DNA of 64,000 nucleotides from Palaemon carinicauda (lineage: Eukaryota; Arthropoda; Malacostraca; Decapoda; Palaemonidae): the NCBI RefSeq assembly GCF_036898095.1, contig NC_090746.1:54078288-54142287 (forward strand), written 5' to 3'. Shown here piece after piece: positions 24,305 through 36,034 of the stretch; positions within the stretch are counted from its first letter, which is position 1; each line of letters opens with the position of its first letter. A program made the position numbers and the translations under genes. The notes below the pieces were generated by a model. That model saw only the letters and a list, made by a program, of their open reading frames with translations. It ran no database searches and was not told where the DNA came from.

Positions 24305-24783
24305 TGGCTGTTTAGCGCTGAGAATATTGATAATGCATAAAAGTTTACTCCATCAATAACAAGATCCTCATGTAGGGACCCATCAAAAACTGACCCAAAA
24401 TCACAACAAACATATAAAATAAAAATTAATTAGAGTAACAAGATAAAGTTTCCCCTGATTTTACCAAGTACCATAAGCCGTTATCACACGATCAAGATTC
24501 CCGCCATATTTCAACAACTAGCCGCCTAAAGTGGCACCAAACTCGGCTTCTTAACACCGACATTGGCTCCTTGGTGTAAAGTTTGGTGGCTAGACACTAA
24601 AAGGTAGCGGAGAAGTCACCAGACTGTAACATGGAGGACTGGGCATTCATTACAATGCAAGTTTGCGTTGCAATAGAGCGATATATAGTCATAGTATACT
24701 GTCATACTGATAATCTCAAGGGAATGAACATGCTCTATAAGGTTCTTTACTAAATGCAGGTTTGGGGTCTTATCATAATAATA
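24305..24783. other. Spacer, no gene seen
   Basis: No exon or repeat recognised between the triplet tract and the next CA/TA microsatellite. Confidence 0.4.
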
Positions 24784-24790
24784 CATATAC

Positions 24791-24836
24791 TGCACACACT
24801 CACACACAGACACACACACACATGCACACACACATA

Positions 24837-24901
<65 letters not shown>
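24791..24901. repeat. (CA)n-(TA)n microsatellite
   Basis: An interrupted CA tract leads into about 30 TA units. Confidence 0.95.
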
Positions 24902-24902
<1 letters not shown>

Positions 24903-25115
24903 CACCTCATCCTACTCCTATTGACGCAAAGAGCCTCGGTTGGATTTTGTCAGTAGTCTCTATTCTTCTCCATTCATCCTCTACTTCGCTCTTCATAGTC
25001 CTTGGCCATGTAGGCTTGGGTTTTCCAAATCTTCAAGTGCCTTATGGAGCCCAGCTGAACGTTTGGTGAACTAGTATCTCTTGGGGAGTGCAAAGAGCAT
25101 GCACAAACCATCTCC

Positions 25116-25199
<84 letters not shown>
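25116..25199. repeat. (TA)n microsatellite
   Basis: About 41 uninterrupted TA units, following unique sequence ending CCATCTCCAT. Confidence 0.97.
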
Positions 25200-25201
<2 letters not shown>

Positions 25202-25284
25202 TACATACTGTTCAGAAAATAAGAAGGAAGATTCCAAAGAAGACTAATATAATGGTCACTGCCAAATTCATACTCCAACTGTTG

Positions 25285-25285
<1 letters not shown>

Positions 25286-25347
<62 letters not shown>
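25286..25347 (+). repeat. (TG)n microsatellite
   Basis: About 31 perfect units, abutting directly the second copy of the ultra-short element. Confidence 0.97.
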
Positions 25348-25348
<1 letters not shown>

Positions 25349-25350
<2 letters not shown>

Positions 25351-25397
25351 TGCCTTGCCTTATGCAAGACATAGGCTCTTGCGTTGGCAGCCCGTAA
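25349..25397 (+). mobile_element. Ultra-short element, copy 2 (core only)
   Basis: It carries TGCCTTGCCTTATGCAAGAC, then GGCTCTTGCGTTGGCAGCCC, then GTAAG. It matches copy 1 over the core, but the (TG)n on its 5' side hides any target duplication. Confidence 0.65.
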
Positions 25398-25465
25398 GCG
25401 AATTTAATTGAGATTTACTATAATTATCATTGAGAGAGGGATTTGATGGGTGTATTATCGGTCCT

Positions 25466-25469
<4 letters not shown>

Positions 25470-25536
<67 letters not shown>
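25470..25536 (+). repeat. (AG)n microsatellite
   Basis: About 33 perfect AG units. Confidence 0.97.
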
Positions 25537-25539
<3 letters not shown>

Positions 25540-26043
25540 TTTTAGATAACACTAACTTCCGTAACAGATAACAAGAGACGCGCTTACTTGTAACGACAGA
25601 GAAATTGGGCGCGAATCAACTGACTTACTTTTCTTATTCGAAAGAAACGGTCTTATCTGGGAGTTTCTTGTTTGTAATTAATGTGAACTGATTACTATAT
25701 TCCGTTGTGTATTAAATGTACAGATAAATGAAATAAATAGATTTGGTACTAAAGATGTCAAGGAGTCTTATTTTGGGATATAAAATTAAACTTTTTCTCA
25801 AGCTCTTGCAAATCATGCGAATATTTTCCTCCAAGGGTTCTTACATGGCAATCGGCACAAAAAATATACCTTGGCTTCGTAATGTTTCTGTTTAAACTAT
25901 TTATCTAACGTTATTATACCATTCAACTAAGCAATTGGACATTTGAGAACTTCCTCAATATAATTTCAGATAAAAATCCTTTGAGGTGTTCATCGCACAA
26001 CGGTTGCTTATATGAAATTTTTAGACAACATTTTCCTTATTAT
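25537..26043. other. AT-rich spacer, no gene seen
   Basis: No exon, RNA or repeat recognised. Confidence 0.4.
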
Positions 26044-26162
26044 AGGCTACAGCCACCAGCCACTTGTTAAGATACTACCGCTAAAGAGTTATGGGGTTGT
26101 TTGACTGGCCAGACAGTACCACAGTGGATATTTCTTTCTGGTTACGGTTCATTTTCCCTTTG

Positions 26163-26195
<33 letters not shown>

Positions 26196-26669
26196 AATAG
26201 TCTGGCCTATTTTTTACATATTCTCTTCTGTTCTCTTACACCTGACAACACTCAGATTACCAAACAATTCTTCTTCACCCAAGGGTTACTGCACTGTGAT
26301 TATTCAGTAGCCACTTTCCTATTGGTAAGGGTTGAAGAGATTCTTTGGCTATGGTAAGCAGCTCTTCTAGGGGGACACTCCAAAATCAAACCATTGTTCT
26401 CTAGTCTTGGGTAGTGCCATAGCCTCTGTACCATAGTCTCCCAATGTCTTGGGTTAGAGTTCTCTTGCTTGAGATTACACTCGGGCACACTATTCTATCT
26501 TATATCTCTTCCTCTTGTGTGCTTTTTTAAAGTTTTCATAGTTTATATATGAGATATCCATTTTAATGTTACTGTTCTTAAAATATTTTATTTTTCCTTG
26601 TTTCCTTTCCACACTGGGCTATCTGAGCGTATAGCATTCTGCTTTTCCAACTAGGCTTGTAGCTTAGCA

Positions 26670-26732
<63 letters not shown>
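26044..26732 (+). mobile_element. Tail-sharing non-autonomous retroelement, full copy with internal (CA)n
   Basis: All blocks of the family are present in order, from CAGCCACCAGCCACTTGTTA to CAACTAGGCTTGTAGCTTAG and about 20 AAT units. At 26164-26193 the CACGTACACCGAATAG segment of the 19134 copy has become a pure (CA)n tract. The tail is shortened near GGGCTATCTGAGCGTATAGC. Confidence 0.85.
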
Positions 26733-26757
26733 CTATCCGTCGGTTTACCTATCTCTC

Positions 26758-26765
26758 TCGCTGTC

Positions 26766-26812
<47 letters not shown>
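26758..26812. repeat. (CT)n-(CA)n microsatellite
   Basis: Short CT runs followed by about 18 CA units. Confidence 0.95.
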
Positions 26813-26814
<2 letters not shown>

Positions 26815-27086
26815 TGACTTGTGCCATTTTCCTTCAGAGGAGGTGACGCCAAGGAGCGTTGGCCCTTCAAGTTTCCATCGTGTCTGGTGGGACGAGTTGG
26901 TAACCTTGACCTTCTTGCCAACCCTCTGGTTATAACTCAGCAAAGTCGTTTAACTACCATGTACGTGACTCACTGTGGAGGTCATCAAAGGCCTCTAGGG
27001 ATTTAATAGAATTGGCCTAAAATTCGGACCTTTTACTGGTGAAGAGATTGTTCTAGCCATTAGCCCAGAATTACTCATTGCGCGCA

Positions 27087-27094
27087 CACACACA

Positions 27095-27155
<61 letters not shown>

Positions 27156-27177
27156 TCATCATCATCATCATCATCAA
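27087..27177. repeat. (CA)n-(TA)n-(ATC)n compound microsatellite
   Basis: CA, TA and then about 8 ATC units. On the minus strand the ATC tract reads (GAT)n/(TGA)n and forms the 3' tail of the RTE-like fragment at 27178-27357. Confidence 0.95.
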
Positions 27178-27357
27178 ACGTTGCTAGTCCACTGCAGGAC
27201 AAAGACCTCAGGCATGACCTTCCACTCGCGTCTGCTCATGGTCTGTATCCACAAATTTTCTTAGCTCACCAATCCATCGTCTCCTCTTCCTTCTCCTGCT
27301 TCGTTTGTAATTCATAGGGACCCAATGGGTTATTTTTAATGTCCATTTATTGTCTGT
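27178..27357 (-). pseudogene. RTE-like LINE 3' end with (TGATGA) tail
   Basis: The minus strand reads RMTDNKWTLKITHWVPMNYK, then RRRKRRRWIGELRKFVD, the conserved C-terminal block of RTE-like proteins. A 3' end follows that contains CTGCAGTGGACTAGCAACG and runs into TGATGATGATGA. RTE-like elements typically end in short simple repeats. Confidence 0.75.
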
Positions 27358-28070
27358 CATTCTTGACAGCAAATTTACTTTTGAGAAACACATTAGGTAT
27401 GTGTTTTCCTCAATTGCACAAAAAATTGGCTTATTGAGAAAGTCTTTTAAGATTTTCGGTGATCATTCTATTCTGAAGAACTGTTTTAATTCTTTCATTC
27501 TACCTTGTTTCGGATATTGTTCTCCTGTCTGGTCTTCAGAAGCTTTTAAATTTCTTATTCCTAATCTAGATATTAATCTTTGGCACCTTCGTTCAATTAG
27601 TTCATTGTGCATGTTGCATAGGATTTTTCATAATTCTGACCATCCCTTACATTCAGTTCTTCCTGGACAGTTCCATCCTGTTCGTAATACTAGGCAGGCA
27701 ATTAATTCTAAAAGTCAGGCTTTCTCCATTATGAGGCTCAATAATACACAGTATTCTAGAAGTTTTATTCCAGCTGTGACCAAGTTGTGGGATGATCTTC
27801 CTAATCGGGTAGTTGAATCAGTAGAACTTCAAAAATTCAAACTTGCAGCAAAGGCTTTTATGTTTAACTGGCGGACATAAGTCTTTTTATAGTTTATATA
27901 TGGCATCTGTTTTGATGTTACTGTTTTCAGAATAATTTATTTCTAAATTTTTCTCATCGTTAATTTACTTCATCTCCTCACGGGGCTATTTTTCCCTGTT
28001 GGAGCCCTTGGGCTTATAGCATCTTGCTTTTCCAACTAGGGTTGTAGCTTGGCTAATAATAATAATAATA
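27357..28070 (+). pseudogene. 5'-truncated LINE (lineage A), RT C-terminus plus 3' tail
   Basis: An open frame to 27880 reads VILDSKFTFEKHI, then GLLRKSFKIFGD, then FILPCFGYCSPVWSSEAFKF, then SFIPAVTKLWDDLPNRVVES, ending in FMFNWRT and a stop. This is the domain after the polymerase active site in several jockey/CR1-like reverse transcriptases. The 3' UTR matches the tail of the non-autonomous elements (GAGCCCTTGGGCTTATAGCA, CAACTAGGGTTGTAGCTTGG) and ends in (AAT)n. It is truncated at its 5' end where it entered an RTE fragment. Clade assignment is uncertain. Confidence 0.82.
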
Positions 28071-28544
28071 TATGTCCTGTGTGTATGTTTCTGTGTGTAC
28101 ATATTTGTTTGTATATACGACTACATATACAGGTATATGTAAATATATATATATATACATATCATATACATAAATAAGCCGAGATACAGTATATATAAAT
28201 ATGTATATATTGGACTTGAATTTCAAATTTTACAATCAGTGATCGTAGATTATGAAATAGTAACTTAGGACAAAATGGTGCAAAGAAAATCAATTTTGGA
28301 ACTATAAATTTTGTAAACTAAAGTAGCAGGTGTTTACTTTCTTGAAGAATTAAGAGAATAGATTCCTAACGCAAAAAACAGGTTTGCTCTAGAATTTATC
28401 TTATCTTTTATAATAATTCATCATCGCATTAATCATTGCAGATATAAAAATAGGGAAAAAATTAACATTCACCGTTAGAATTTACGATTTATTCGGAACA
28501 TTTTGAAAATTGAAATACTTTAATGAAAATGTTATTATCATTAT
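28071..28544. other. AT-rich spacer, no gene seen
   Basis: A short TA-rich patch near 28140-28210; otherwise nothing recognised. Confidence 0.4.
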
Positions 28545-29330
28545 TACCAGCCAAGCCCCACCATACAGTAGTTGGAAAACCCAGATGCTATAATCCCAAG
28601 GACTCCAACAGGGAAAGTTACTGTGTTTAAAAAAAGTAAAAAACGAATAAACTATATATGAGAAGTAATAAAGATATGAAATATCTAAAGATCAGCAACA
28701 ACGTTAGAATAGATCAGTCATATATAAACTATAAACGAGACTTATGACATCTCTTTAACTTAAAGTATTTTCAACTACTTTGAACCACTGATTCAACCGC
28801 CAAATCAGAAAAACCATTCCACAATCTGTTACAACTGGAATAAAACTTCTAAAGTACTATGTAGTATTCAGCCCTCTAATGGGAATGGCAAGACTATTAG
28901 AATTAACTACATACATAATTCTACATAGTATTATAGGGTGTACAGCCTACGAAGATCTAAATGCAAACGATGATCAGAATTATGAAGAATCTTATGCAAC
29001 ATGCACAAGTACTGAATGACAATGCCAGAGTTTAATATTCTGATCAGAAATAAGGAGTTTAATAGACCGTAAGTTTATGTCCTACGAGTTAAGATGAGAG
29101 TCAGCAGCTGAAGACCAGACAGGATACACGAAACAGGATGACATGTTAGAATTAAAATACTTCCTCAGGATAGATTGGTCACAGAAAGAAAGAAGACATA
29201 GGCTAGACGCTTTTTTTCAGAAATCAATTCGTAATTCAGAATCTCACCTAGAATTTTAAATGGGTTTTACATAGTTAAAGAGACATTGTTAATGTAAAGA
29301 TCTGGATGTTGAGTAGCCACTATCTTTGAC

Positions 29331-29331
<1 letters not shown>

Positions 29332-29363
<32 letters not shown>

Positions 29364-29553
29364 TTGCTAAGCTACAACCCTAGTTAGAAAAGCAGGATGT
29401 TATAAGTCCAGGGGCTCCAACAGGGAAAATAGCCAAGTGAGGTAAAGAAAAAAGAGAAAATAGAATATTTCAAGAAGAGTAACAACATTGAAATAAATAT
29501 CTCCTATATAAACTATATGAACTTCAACAAAACAATAGGAAGAGAAATTAGAT
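29332..29553 (-). mobile_element. Tail-sharing element, truncated, nested in LINE
   Basis: It starts with (TTA)n at 29335-29361, then GCTAAGCTACAACCCTAGTT, CCAGGGGCTCCAACAGGGAA and the rest of the tail up to GGAAGAGAAATTAGATAC. LINE-like sequence resumes at once with ATTTTGAGTTTTGTTCAGGT. Confidence 0.75.
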
Positions 29554-29815
29554 ACAACCATATTTTGAGTTTTGTTCAGGTTCACTTCATCCCCATATCT
29601 TACATTTGTACTATTTTTAGATAGATCTTTATTAAGGGATTTAGCAACCATAAGTCTACATCCAGGAGATGGAATAGCATCATTTGCTTACGCAACAAGC
29701 TTGGTTTATGGTTAAACCCAAGAACCATCTGTATGTCTTGGCTAAATCATGTGTCATGCGAATATAGTAAATATACTGTAGTATGAAAAGTGATGGGCCA
29801 AGACTACCCTGGGTA

Positions 29816-29830
29816 TTATTATTATTATTA

Positions 29831-29881
<51 letters not shown>

Positions 29882-30552
29882 GCTACAACTCTAGTTGGAA
29901 AAGCATGATGCTACTGTATAAGATAAAGGGCTCCAACAGAGAAAAAAGCCTAGTGAGGAAAGGAAATAAGGAAATAAATAAATGAACTATATGAGAAGTA
30001 ATAAAAAACTAAAATATTCTAAGAACAGTAACTGCATTAGAATACATCTTTCATATATAAACTATAAAAAAACTTTAAGAAACAAGAGGAAGAGAAATAA
30101 GATAGAATAGTGTGCAGAGTGTATCCTCAAGCAAGAGAAGAACTCTATCCCAACACAGAGGACAACCATAGTAGGCTACAGAGGCTATGGCACTACCCAA
30201 GATTAGAGAACACTAATTTGATTTTGGAATGTCATCCTAGAAGAGCTGCTTACCACAGCTAATGAGTCTCTTCTACCCTTACCAAGAGAAAAGTAGCCAT
30301 TAAACAATTACGGTGCAGTGGTTAACCCCTTGAGCGAAGAATAATTGTTTGGTAATCTCAGTGTTGTTAGGTGTACGAGGACAGAAAGGAATATGTAAAG
30401 AATAGGCCAGTCTATTCGGTGTATGTGTAGGCAAAGGGAAAATGAGCCGTTACCACAGAGAAGGATCGAATACGCCACTGTCTGGTCAGTCAAAGGACCC
30501 AAATAACTCTCTAGTGGTAGTATCTCACTGGTGGCTGGTGCCTGTACCATCA
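29816..30552 (-). mobile_element. Tail-sharing element, full copy, nested in LINE
   Basis: An (ATT)n tail of about 20 units (29816-29880) is followed by every block of the family, ending in GGTCAGTCAAAGGACCCAAA and CACTGGTGGCTGGTGCC. LINE sequence flanks it on both sides (CCAAGACTACCCTGGG on the left, TCATTCCTATAGTCAC on the right). Confidence 0.82.
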
Positions 30553-30745
30553 GATTTATCATTCCTATAGTCACTATGGTGCTCATCGATAAACACTCAT
30601 TGCAATTTTTTTCATATAAAACTTCAATAATAATACAAAGAAAAGACCAACCCACTCCCCTCTGTTTAAGTTTGAAAACAAGGATCTCATGATTAACACG
30701 GTCAAAGGCAGCACTAAAATCAAAGGCAATCATGGTGTGTACTTC

Positions 30746-32037
30746 ATAACATTTTCTCTAAAATAGCTTCAACTGAATAACGGCCAGAAATTTAATATAC
30801 TTAAAAAAGGAAGTCAGGATATCACTCATATCTGGGAGGCAGTCCTAAAAAAACTGATCAGAAGTAATAACGAACCCACCAATCTCCATTTTTTTCTATA
30901 TGAAAATCACTCCACCGCCTCTTTTTCTTCAGGTAATTTTAAAGTCATTGTTCCATTGAACTGAATGGACAAGATTCTCATATCAATGCGCCACTATTCC
31001 ACATCTGGCCTTTGCTTACTTTGGTGACATTTTCTCTTTTCTACTGCACATCTTCAGAATTTCCCCACGACTTTAGTTTTCTGTTTTCCCATTTATCCCA
31101 TTCAAGTGAATCAAGAAGACTGCGTATCTCTTTTATAACGTTATTATATAACATCTTTTTTTATGGGGCTGGTCTTTGATACCAGGCAAGATTATCCAAC
31201 TACCAGTCCCAGCGGCTTTCGTATATAAAAAAAAAAAAAACTATTTTGTAGTAAGGAAATATTAGATCATAGCTGTTCTGTCACAAAATTTGCATATAAA
31301 TTATATAGCTACTAGCAATTCCATTAAGATCTTTTCTTGCTTAAGCGATATCATGTTATTTAAAAAAAAAATTGAGAGACAGTTACCTTTTTAATTAGTT
31401 AATGGAACTGGAAGTTTTTAATCGACGTAGGTTACCATGAAAGATAACAGATATTAAGCACGCATTGCATAAAGGTCGATCGTTTTATTTTTGGAGTCAA
31501 CACACTATTGCTTGGGAAATACTATAAATTATATCTTTTTTTCGGCACTGCGTTCCATCTTGATTCGGGTCACGTTAAGAGCATTGCTAAATGACAGATA
31601 AATTGGTGGCCCATTCAATAAATGGTTGGTTTATCTTGATAATTAAAGTCAACAAATGTCTGAAAGAAGGAATAGGAGCTAGACGCCCAACGAAAGATTT
31701 CTGTCTGAAATCAAGGTCATTCGAATGGAAAGAAGCCAAGTCATGTTTAGCATCTCTTGTAATAACTTCAGTGCACCGTGGATGTTCAAGAGTCATTGAG
31801 TGACTCCAAATACTGTGACAAATTATTATCCAAATAAAGTTTTTTACAATTTCCTAAAATCTCAACCGGCTTAGAAGACAAAAGATTAGATTAGATTTGT
31901 GAGTATTGGTCGTATGGCTGAGCGTTGGAGATGGGAAGACCATTCATTGGCGAGATGTAACTTGGGGAATACCCGATTAGGGGAACGGAGGTAGAGTTTA
32001 AAACTGAAAAGTAGGTGCAGCTTAGTTAAAGCGCCTT
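30746..32037. other. AT-rich DNA, no gene supported
   Basis: A 70-codon plus-strand frame at 31591-31803 is followed by AATAAA at 31835, but it is also open on the minus strand and has no motif. The upper part (30746-31250) may be further worn LINE. Confidence 0.4.
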
Positions 32038-32315
32038 AAGTTGTGGTGGCCTATTGGAAACGTCCCTACTTGGTGTTCTGCCGGACTGGGGTTCGAGTCC
32101 CGCTCAAACTCAATAGTTCCTTTTAGTGTCTGCAACCTCACCATCATTGTGACTTAGGTAGAAGGGGTTTGGGGGAGCTTATAGGTCTAGCTGCTGAGTC
32201 GTCAGCATCAATTGCCTGACCCTCCCTAGCTTGGGTGGAGAGGGCTTGGGCATCGTCCTGCAAGCTCTTGCAATGTCACTGTCCCTTGGCTCTGCCCTTC
32301 ATGAGCGGCCTTTAA
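32038..32315 (+). mobile_element. tRNA-derived SINE
   Basis: The head contains a pol III A box TGGCCTATTGG (32047-32057) and a perfect B box GGTTCGAGTCC (32090-32100), 32 bases apart as in tRNA genes. The body follows (CTGCAACCTCACCATCATTG, AGGTCTAGCTGCTGAGTCGT, CTTGGGTGGAGAGGGCTTGG) and the end reads GAGCGGCCTTTAAACTTTTA. I recall this SINE as abundant in decapods. It is not a functional tRNA gene, because the acceptor stem does not pair and the body continues. Confidence 0.85.
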
Positions 32316-32541
32316 ACTTTTAAAGTGGGGACTAAAATGTACCAAGTGAACTACACCAACGTCAGACTGGGTAAATTATTACAGGTATATTTACTATTGT
32401 TACGTGCGTATCATATTATTTGCCATTATTATTTCTGCTACCTTCATCATACCCTCAACTCATCCGCAGGATATCAGTGTTGCATGTTTGACGCAATGTT
32501 TATTCCAATAAGGTTTCCTTAAGGTGGCGCCACAAGAAGGC

Positions 32542-32616
32542 TTTCGTTCGTTCGTTTAAGAACGCCTTGCCTATAGCAAGACACGTGCTCTTGCACTAGG
32601 GCAGCCCGTAAGAAAG
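32542..32616 (+). mobile_element. Ultra-short retroposed element, copy 3, with 11-bp target duplication
   Basis: The insert carries CGCCTTGCCTATAGCAAGAC, then GTGCTCTTGC and GGGCAGCCCGTAAG. It is flanked by perfect direct repeats CACAAGAAGGC at 32531-32541 and 32617-32627. Its 5' part has TTCGTTCGTTCGTTTAAGA where copy 1 has CATTCGTTTGAGA. Confidence 0.77.
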
Positions 32617-32956
32617 CACAAGAAGGCGTTTGTCCTGTTATCTTTCGGCCTCTTGCCGACCAACTGTGCGCAGAGTAGCCTATGTTGGAGATCAAACTGA
32701 ATTTATTCATGTCTGTGCAATTGTGAACCAGCATTAAAATGCCATGCACTATGCGATATGGTCAACAATTCTTACGCCACAGCCTATGTAGGCTATTCTT
32801 CGTCTGCATTTGTTCTGTAGCCCAGGAGGCACACTGCGCTAGATTTAATTACCTAAACGGTTGACCTTGCTTAACTAATGTTTCATTTCACCTTCCCTCT
32901 GCCTTACGCTGTACATTCCTTACACATTTAATCCTGTAACACCATATCCCATAGAT

Positions 32957-33490
32957 TTTTTTCACCTCCGCTAACGAAGTTGGAAGGAGGTTATGTTTTA
33001 CCTCCTGTGTGTGTGTGTGTGAGTGTGTTTGAGAAAAACTTCCTGGCTACAATTTTAATCGTATAGTAATGAAACTTACAAGGATTAACTGTTATGTAAA
33101 ACGCTGGAAATGATCAAATTTTGGAAGGTCAAGGTCAAAGGTCAAGGTCACGGTCAAGCAAAATGTCCAATTCATATATTTATCCTTAAGTTTGGACATT
33201 GTTGTCACTGAGACTTCATATTTGAGTGTATATAAATCCACGCCAATTAATACATGTTAAGGTCAACGGTCAAGGTCGTATCTAAGGTCAAAGTCAAGCA
33301 AAAGGTCAAATTCCGGTCATCAACCATACGGCCACAGTTTTAATCCTATAGGAATGAAACTTGCATGGATTTTAAAATGTTATGTAAAGAGCTGGAAATG
33401 ATTCATTGATTCTGAGGAAAGGCCCGCTGGTTTCCAGAAATAAGCTGCCGTGGTGGAGGTCTGTACTCTCAGAGTGCTTTTCTAGTTTTT
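32957..33490 (+). mobile_element. Dispersed element with AGGTCA clusters and internal duplication
   Basis: It opens with CACCTCCGCTAACGAAGTTG and GGAGGTTATGTTTTACCTCC, includes a short (TG)n, and closes with GCCGTGGTGGAGGTCTGTAC, then CTCAGAGTGCTTTTCTAG. An internal block of about 65 bp (33048-33113, TTTTAATCGTATAGTAATGA) recurs at 33334-33401 (TTTTAATCCTATAGGAATGA). Between them lie two clusters of AAGGTCA. I recall similar sequence in many invertebrates. The transposition class is unknown, and there is no open frame. Confidence 0.65.
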
Positions 33491-33976
33491 CATGTAACAT
33501 TATACAGTACGTCAGTATAAAAGGGAAGCAGAGAAGACGATCTCACATAACAACTGCAAGATCACCAGACCTACTTCGTATCCCAAGCACTAACCGTCGG
33601 CACAGGCGCGCAAACATCAACTGAATAAAATCTACGTCAATTGGGCCTTCATTAGTAATCATTCTTGCTTCTTGAAGGTTGGATTGGATCCCCTATCCTA
33701 CAGTATCAAGAGACTCTGGTTAACTGTTTTGTTTACAATCAAAATGGAGAGAGGGGGTGGAGGGGGAGAAGGTATGCCAAATGAGTGAATTTGTTGTGTA
33801 AACCCAGTTTAGCGACGAAAAGATTACTAGCTACCATTCCCGCATCTTTCTACTTGAATGTAGGAAGGAAATGGGAATGGTTTTCGTTTATATAGTCATT
33901 TGCCGTTATAAGGGATTTGCAACATGTCTAGAACAAGTCTCAATGTATGCCATCATCTGTACATACATGAACACAC

Positions 33977-33979
<3 letters not shown>
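33491..33979. other. Spacer, no gene seen
   Basis: Nothing recognised except an AG-rich stretch near 33745-33772. Confidence 0.4.

Positions 33980-34038
<59 letters not shown>
33980..34038. repeat. (TA)n microsatellite
   Basis: About 29 TA units. Confidence 0.96.
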
Positions 34039-34041
<3 letters not shown>

Positions 34042-34181
34042 CTAACTAACTCACATATATTAACAATGAATGCCCCTCACCATCCAAAATCTGAGAATCA
34101 GATGAGAAACACGAAGGCTGTTAACTTTAGGCAAAACCTCCCATGAAGAGAAAAAGGGGTATGGTGAAAAAAAAATCCGTA

Positions 34182-34206
34182 CACACACATACACATTCAC
34201 ACACAT

Positions 34207-34300
<94 letters not shown>
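34182..34300. repeat. (CA)n-(TA)n microsatellite
   Basis: An interrupted CA tract then about 45 TA units. Confidence 0.96.
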
Positions 34301-34302
<2 letters not shown>

Positions 34303-34693
34303 AATTTATTGATGTAAATAACAAAGGATTTAAAACTTTGTTCAAAAAGTATTCACGAGTCGATAACTTAGTAATTGAAAAACATATTTAGATGAATAGT
34401 AAAAGGTGCAATTGTGAATATATGTTTATTTCAAAATTTATTCATGTAAATTCATTATACATATACAATATTATAAATTGCAAGAATTCTAAATGTATAT
34501 TTCTAAATAAAGAAACAAAACTATTTGCACTGGTACGTGAAAGATTACGAGAGTATGTACACGTAGCAAACTTGAACATTTATGTAATCTAAATTCAATA
34601 TTGTTTGGGTCGTCGATTCACGATCGTTCTTGTCTGAACCCCTGAGATTATTGCTTTATATTTAATACTACATAACTGTTTCTCCTAGATATT
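34301..34693. other. AT-rich spacer
   Basis: No feature recognised. Confidence 0.4.

Positions 34694-34776
<83 letters not shown>
34694..34776 (+). repeat. (CT)n microsatellite
   Basis: About 41 CT units; a candidate triplex-forming pyrimidine tract. Confidence 0.97.
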
Positions 34777-35337
<561 letters not shown>

Positions 35338-35676
35338 GATACTGATAATAGAATGCAATGATAATGAATAGATAATGTAAAGGGGTCAAGTTCACTTTCT
35401 TTGACAGGACATATTTTTTACGACAGAAATACCTGCGTTTCACAATAATCAAAGTCATGAAAGCACTCTCAGCGTTCATTTATATCGCTATGAATCACGA
35501 ACCTGCAACATAGTTAAACTTCCAATCGCCGCCACATTTTAATTTACCTAAATTAATCAATAAGATAAATCACAATCACGGAAGATTACATTATTTTGAT
35601 GACGCTGTGTCTAAGCATGTGTATATCACAAAGTCTAAATAGATGTGTACATACATACATGCAACAACAACAACAT

Positions 35677-35923
35677 ATGCAGCCATTTCTAGTCCTCTGC
35701 AAGAGAAAGGTCTCACACATGTCCTTAGTAATGGCTAAAGTTTGACAATTTTTATCACCACGCTAGCCACTGCGGTTTGGTGATGGTGGGAAATTTCAAG
35801 TCTAATCACTCGCAGCAAAACAACCTAGTATGGGTGGCCCTGACTAGTACAGCTTTGCTGATCATGGCGATACACTGTACACAAACACTTTCACCACGTT
35901 GAGTCATCCCCACTCAGAAAGGG
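35677..35923 (+). mobile_element. Dispersed repeat S2, copy 1
   Basis: It is shared with 48127-48363 in the same orientation: ATGCAGC, TAGTCCTCTGCAAGAGAAAG, TGGTGATGGTGGGA, CAACCTAGTATGGGTGGCCC, TGACTAGTACAGCTTTGCTG and CCACTCAGAAAG occur in order in both. It is about 245 bp long with no coding capacity. A minus-strand box-B-like GGTTCGAGTA is visible only in the second copy. The class is unresolved. Confidence 0.7.
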
Positions 35924-36001
35924 GTGTACATACATATGCATGCATAAATGTCTTGATAGTTTTTGTACAGTACATGACTTTTACGTGTTTACGACACTGG
36001 G

Positions 36002-36003
<2 letters not shown>

Positions 36004-36033
<30 letters not shown>
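36004..36033 (+). repeat. (GT)n microsatellite
   Basis: About 14 units. Confidence 0.95.

Positions 36034-36034
<1 letters not shown>

Larger units (their letters stand above)
28545..30745 (-). pseudogene. LINE (lineage A), inverted copy with two nested insertions
   Basis: Read from 30745 downward, the first block reads MIAFDFSAAFDRVNHEILVF, then KLKQRGVG, which is motif A of a non-LTR reverse transcriptase. Below 29816 come PQG-like and degenerate YADD-region sequence, then CRLMVAKSLNKDLSK and LNKTQNMVVS near 29650-29550. Near 28850 comes SFIPVVT, then AVESVVQ, homologous to SFIPAVTKLWDDLPNRVVES of the 27357 copy. Near 28545-28640 comes the shared 3' tail. Stops and indels throughout make it non-functional. 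Tail-sharing elements interrupt it at 29332-29553 and 29816-30552. It is a second member of the same LINE family as 27357-28070. Confidence 0.78.

Noticed and set aside
31587..31803. Roughly 70-codon frames on both strands with a nearby AATAAA
   Set aside because: Both strands are open, no motif is seen, and the acceptor context is poor.
32038..32110. tRNA gene
   Set aside because: A and B boxes are good, but no acceptor stem pairs and about 200 bp of SINE body follows.
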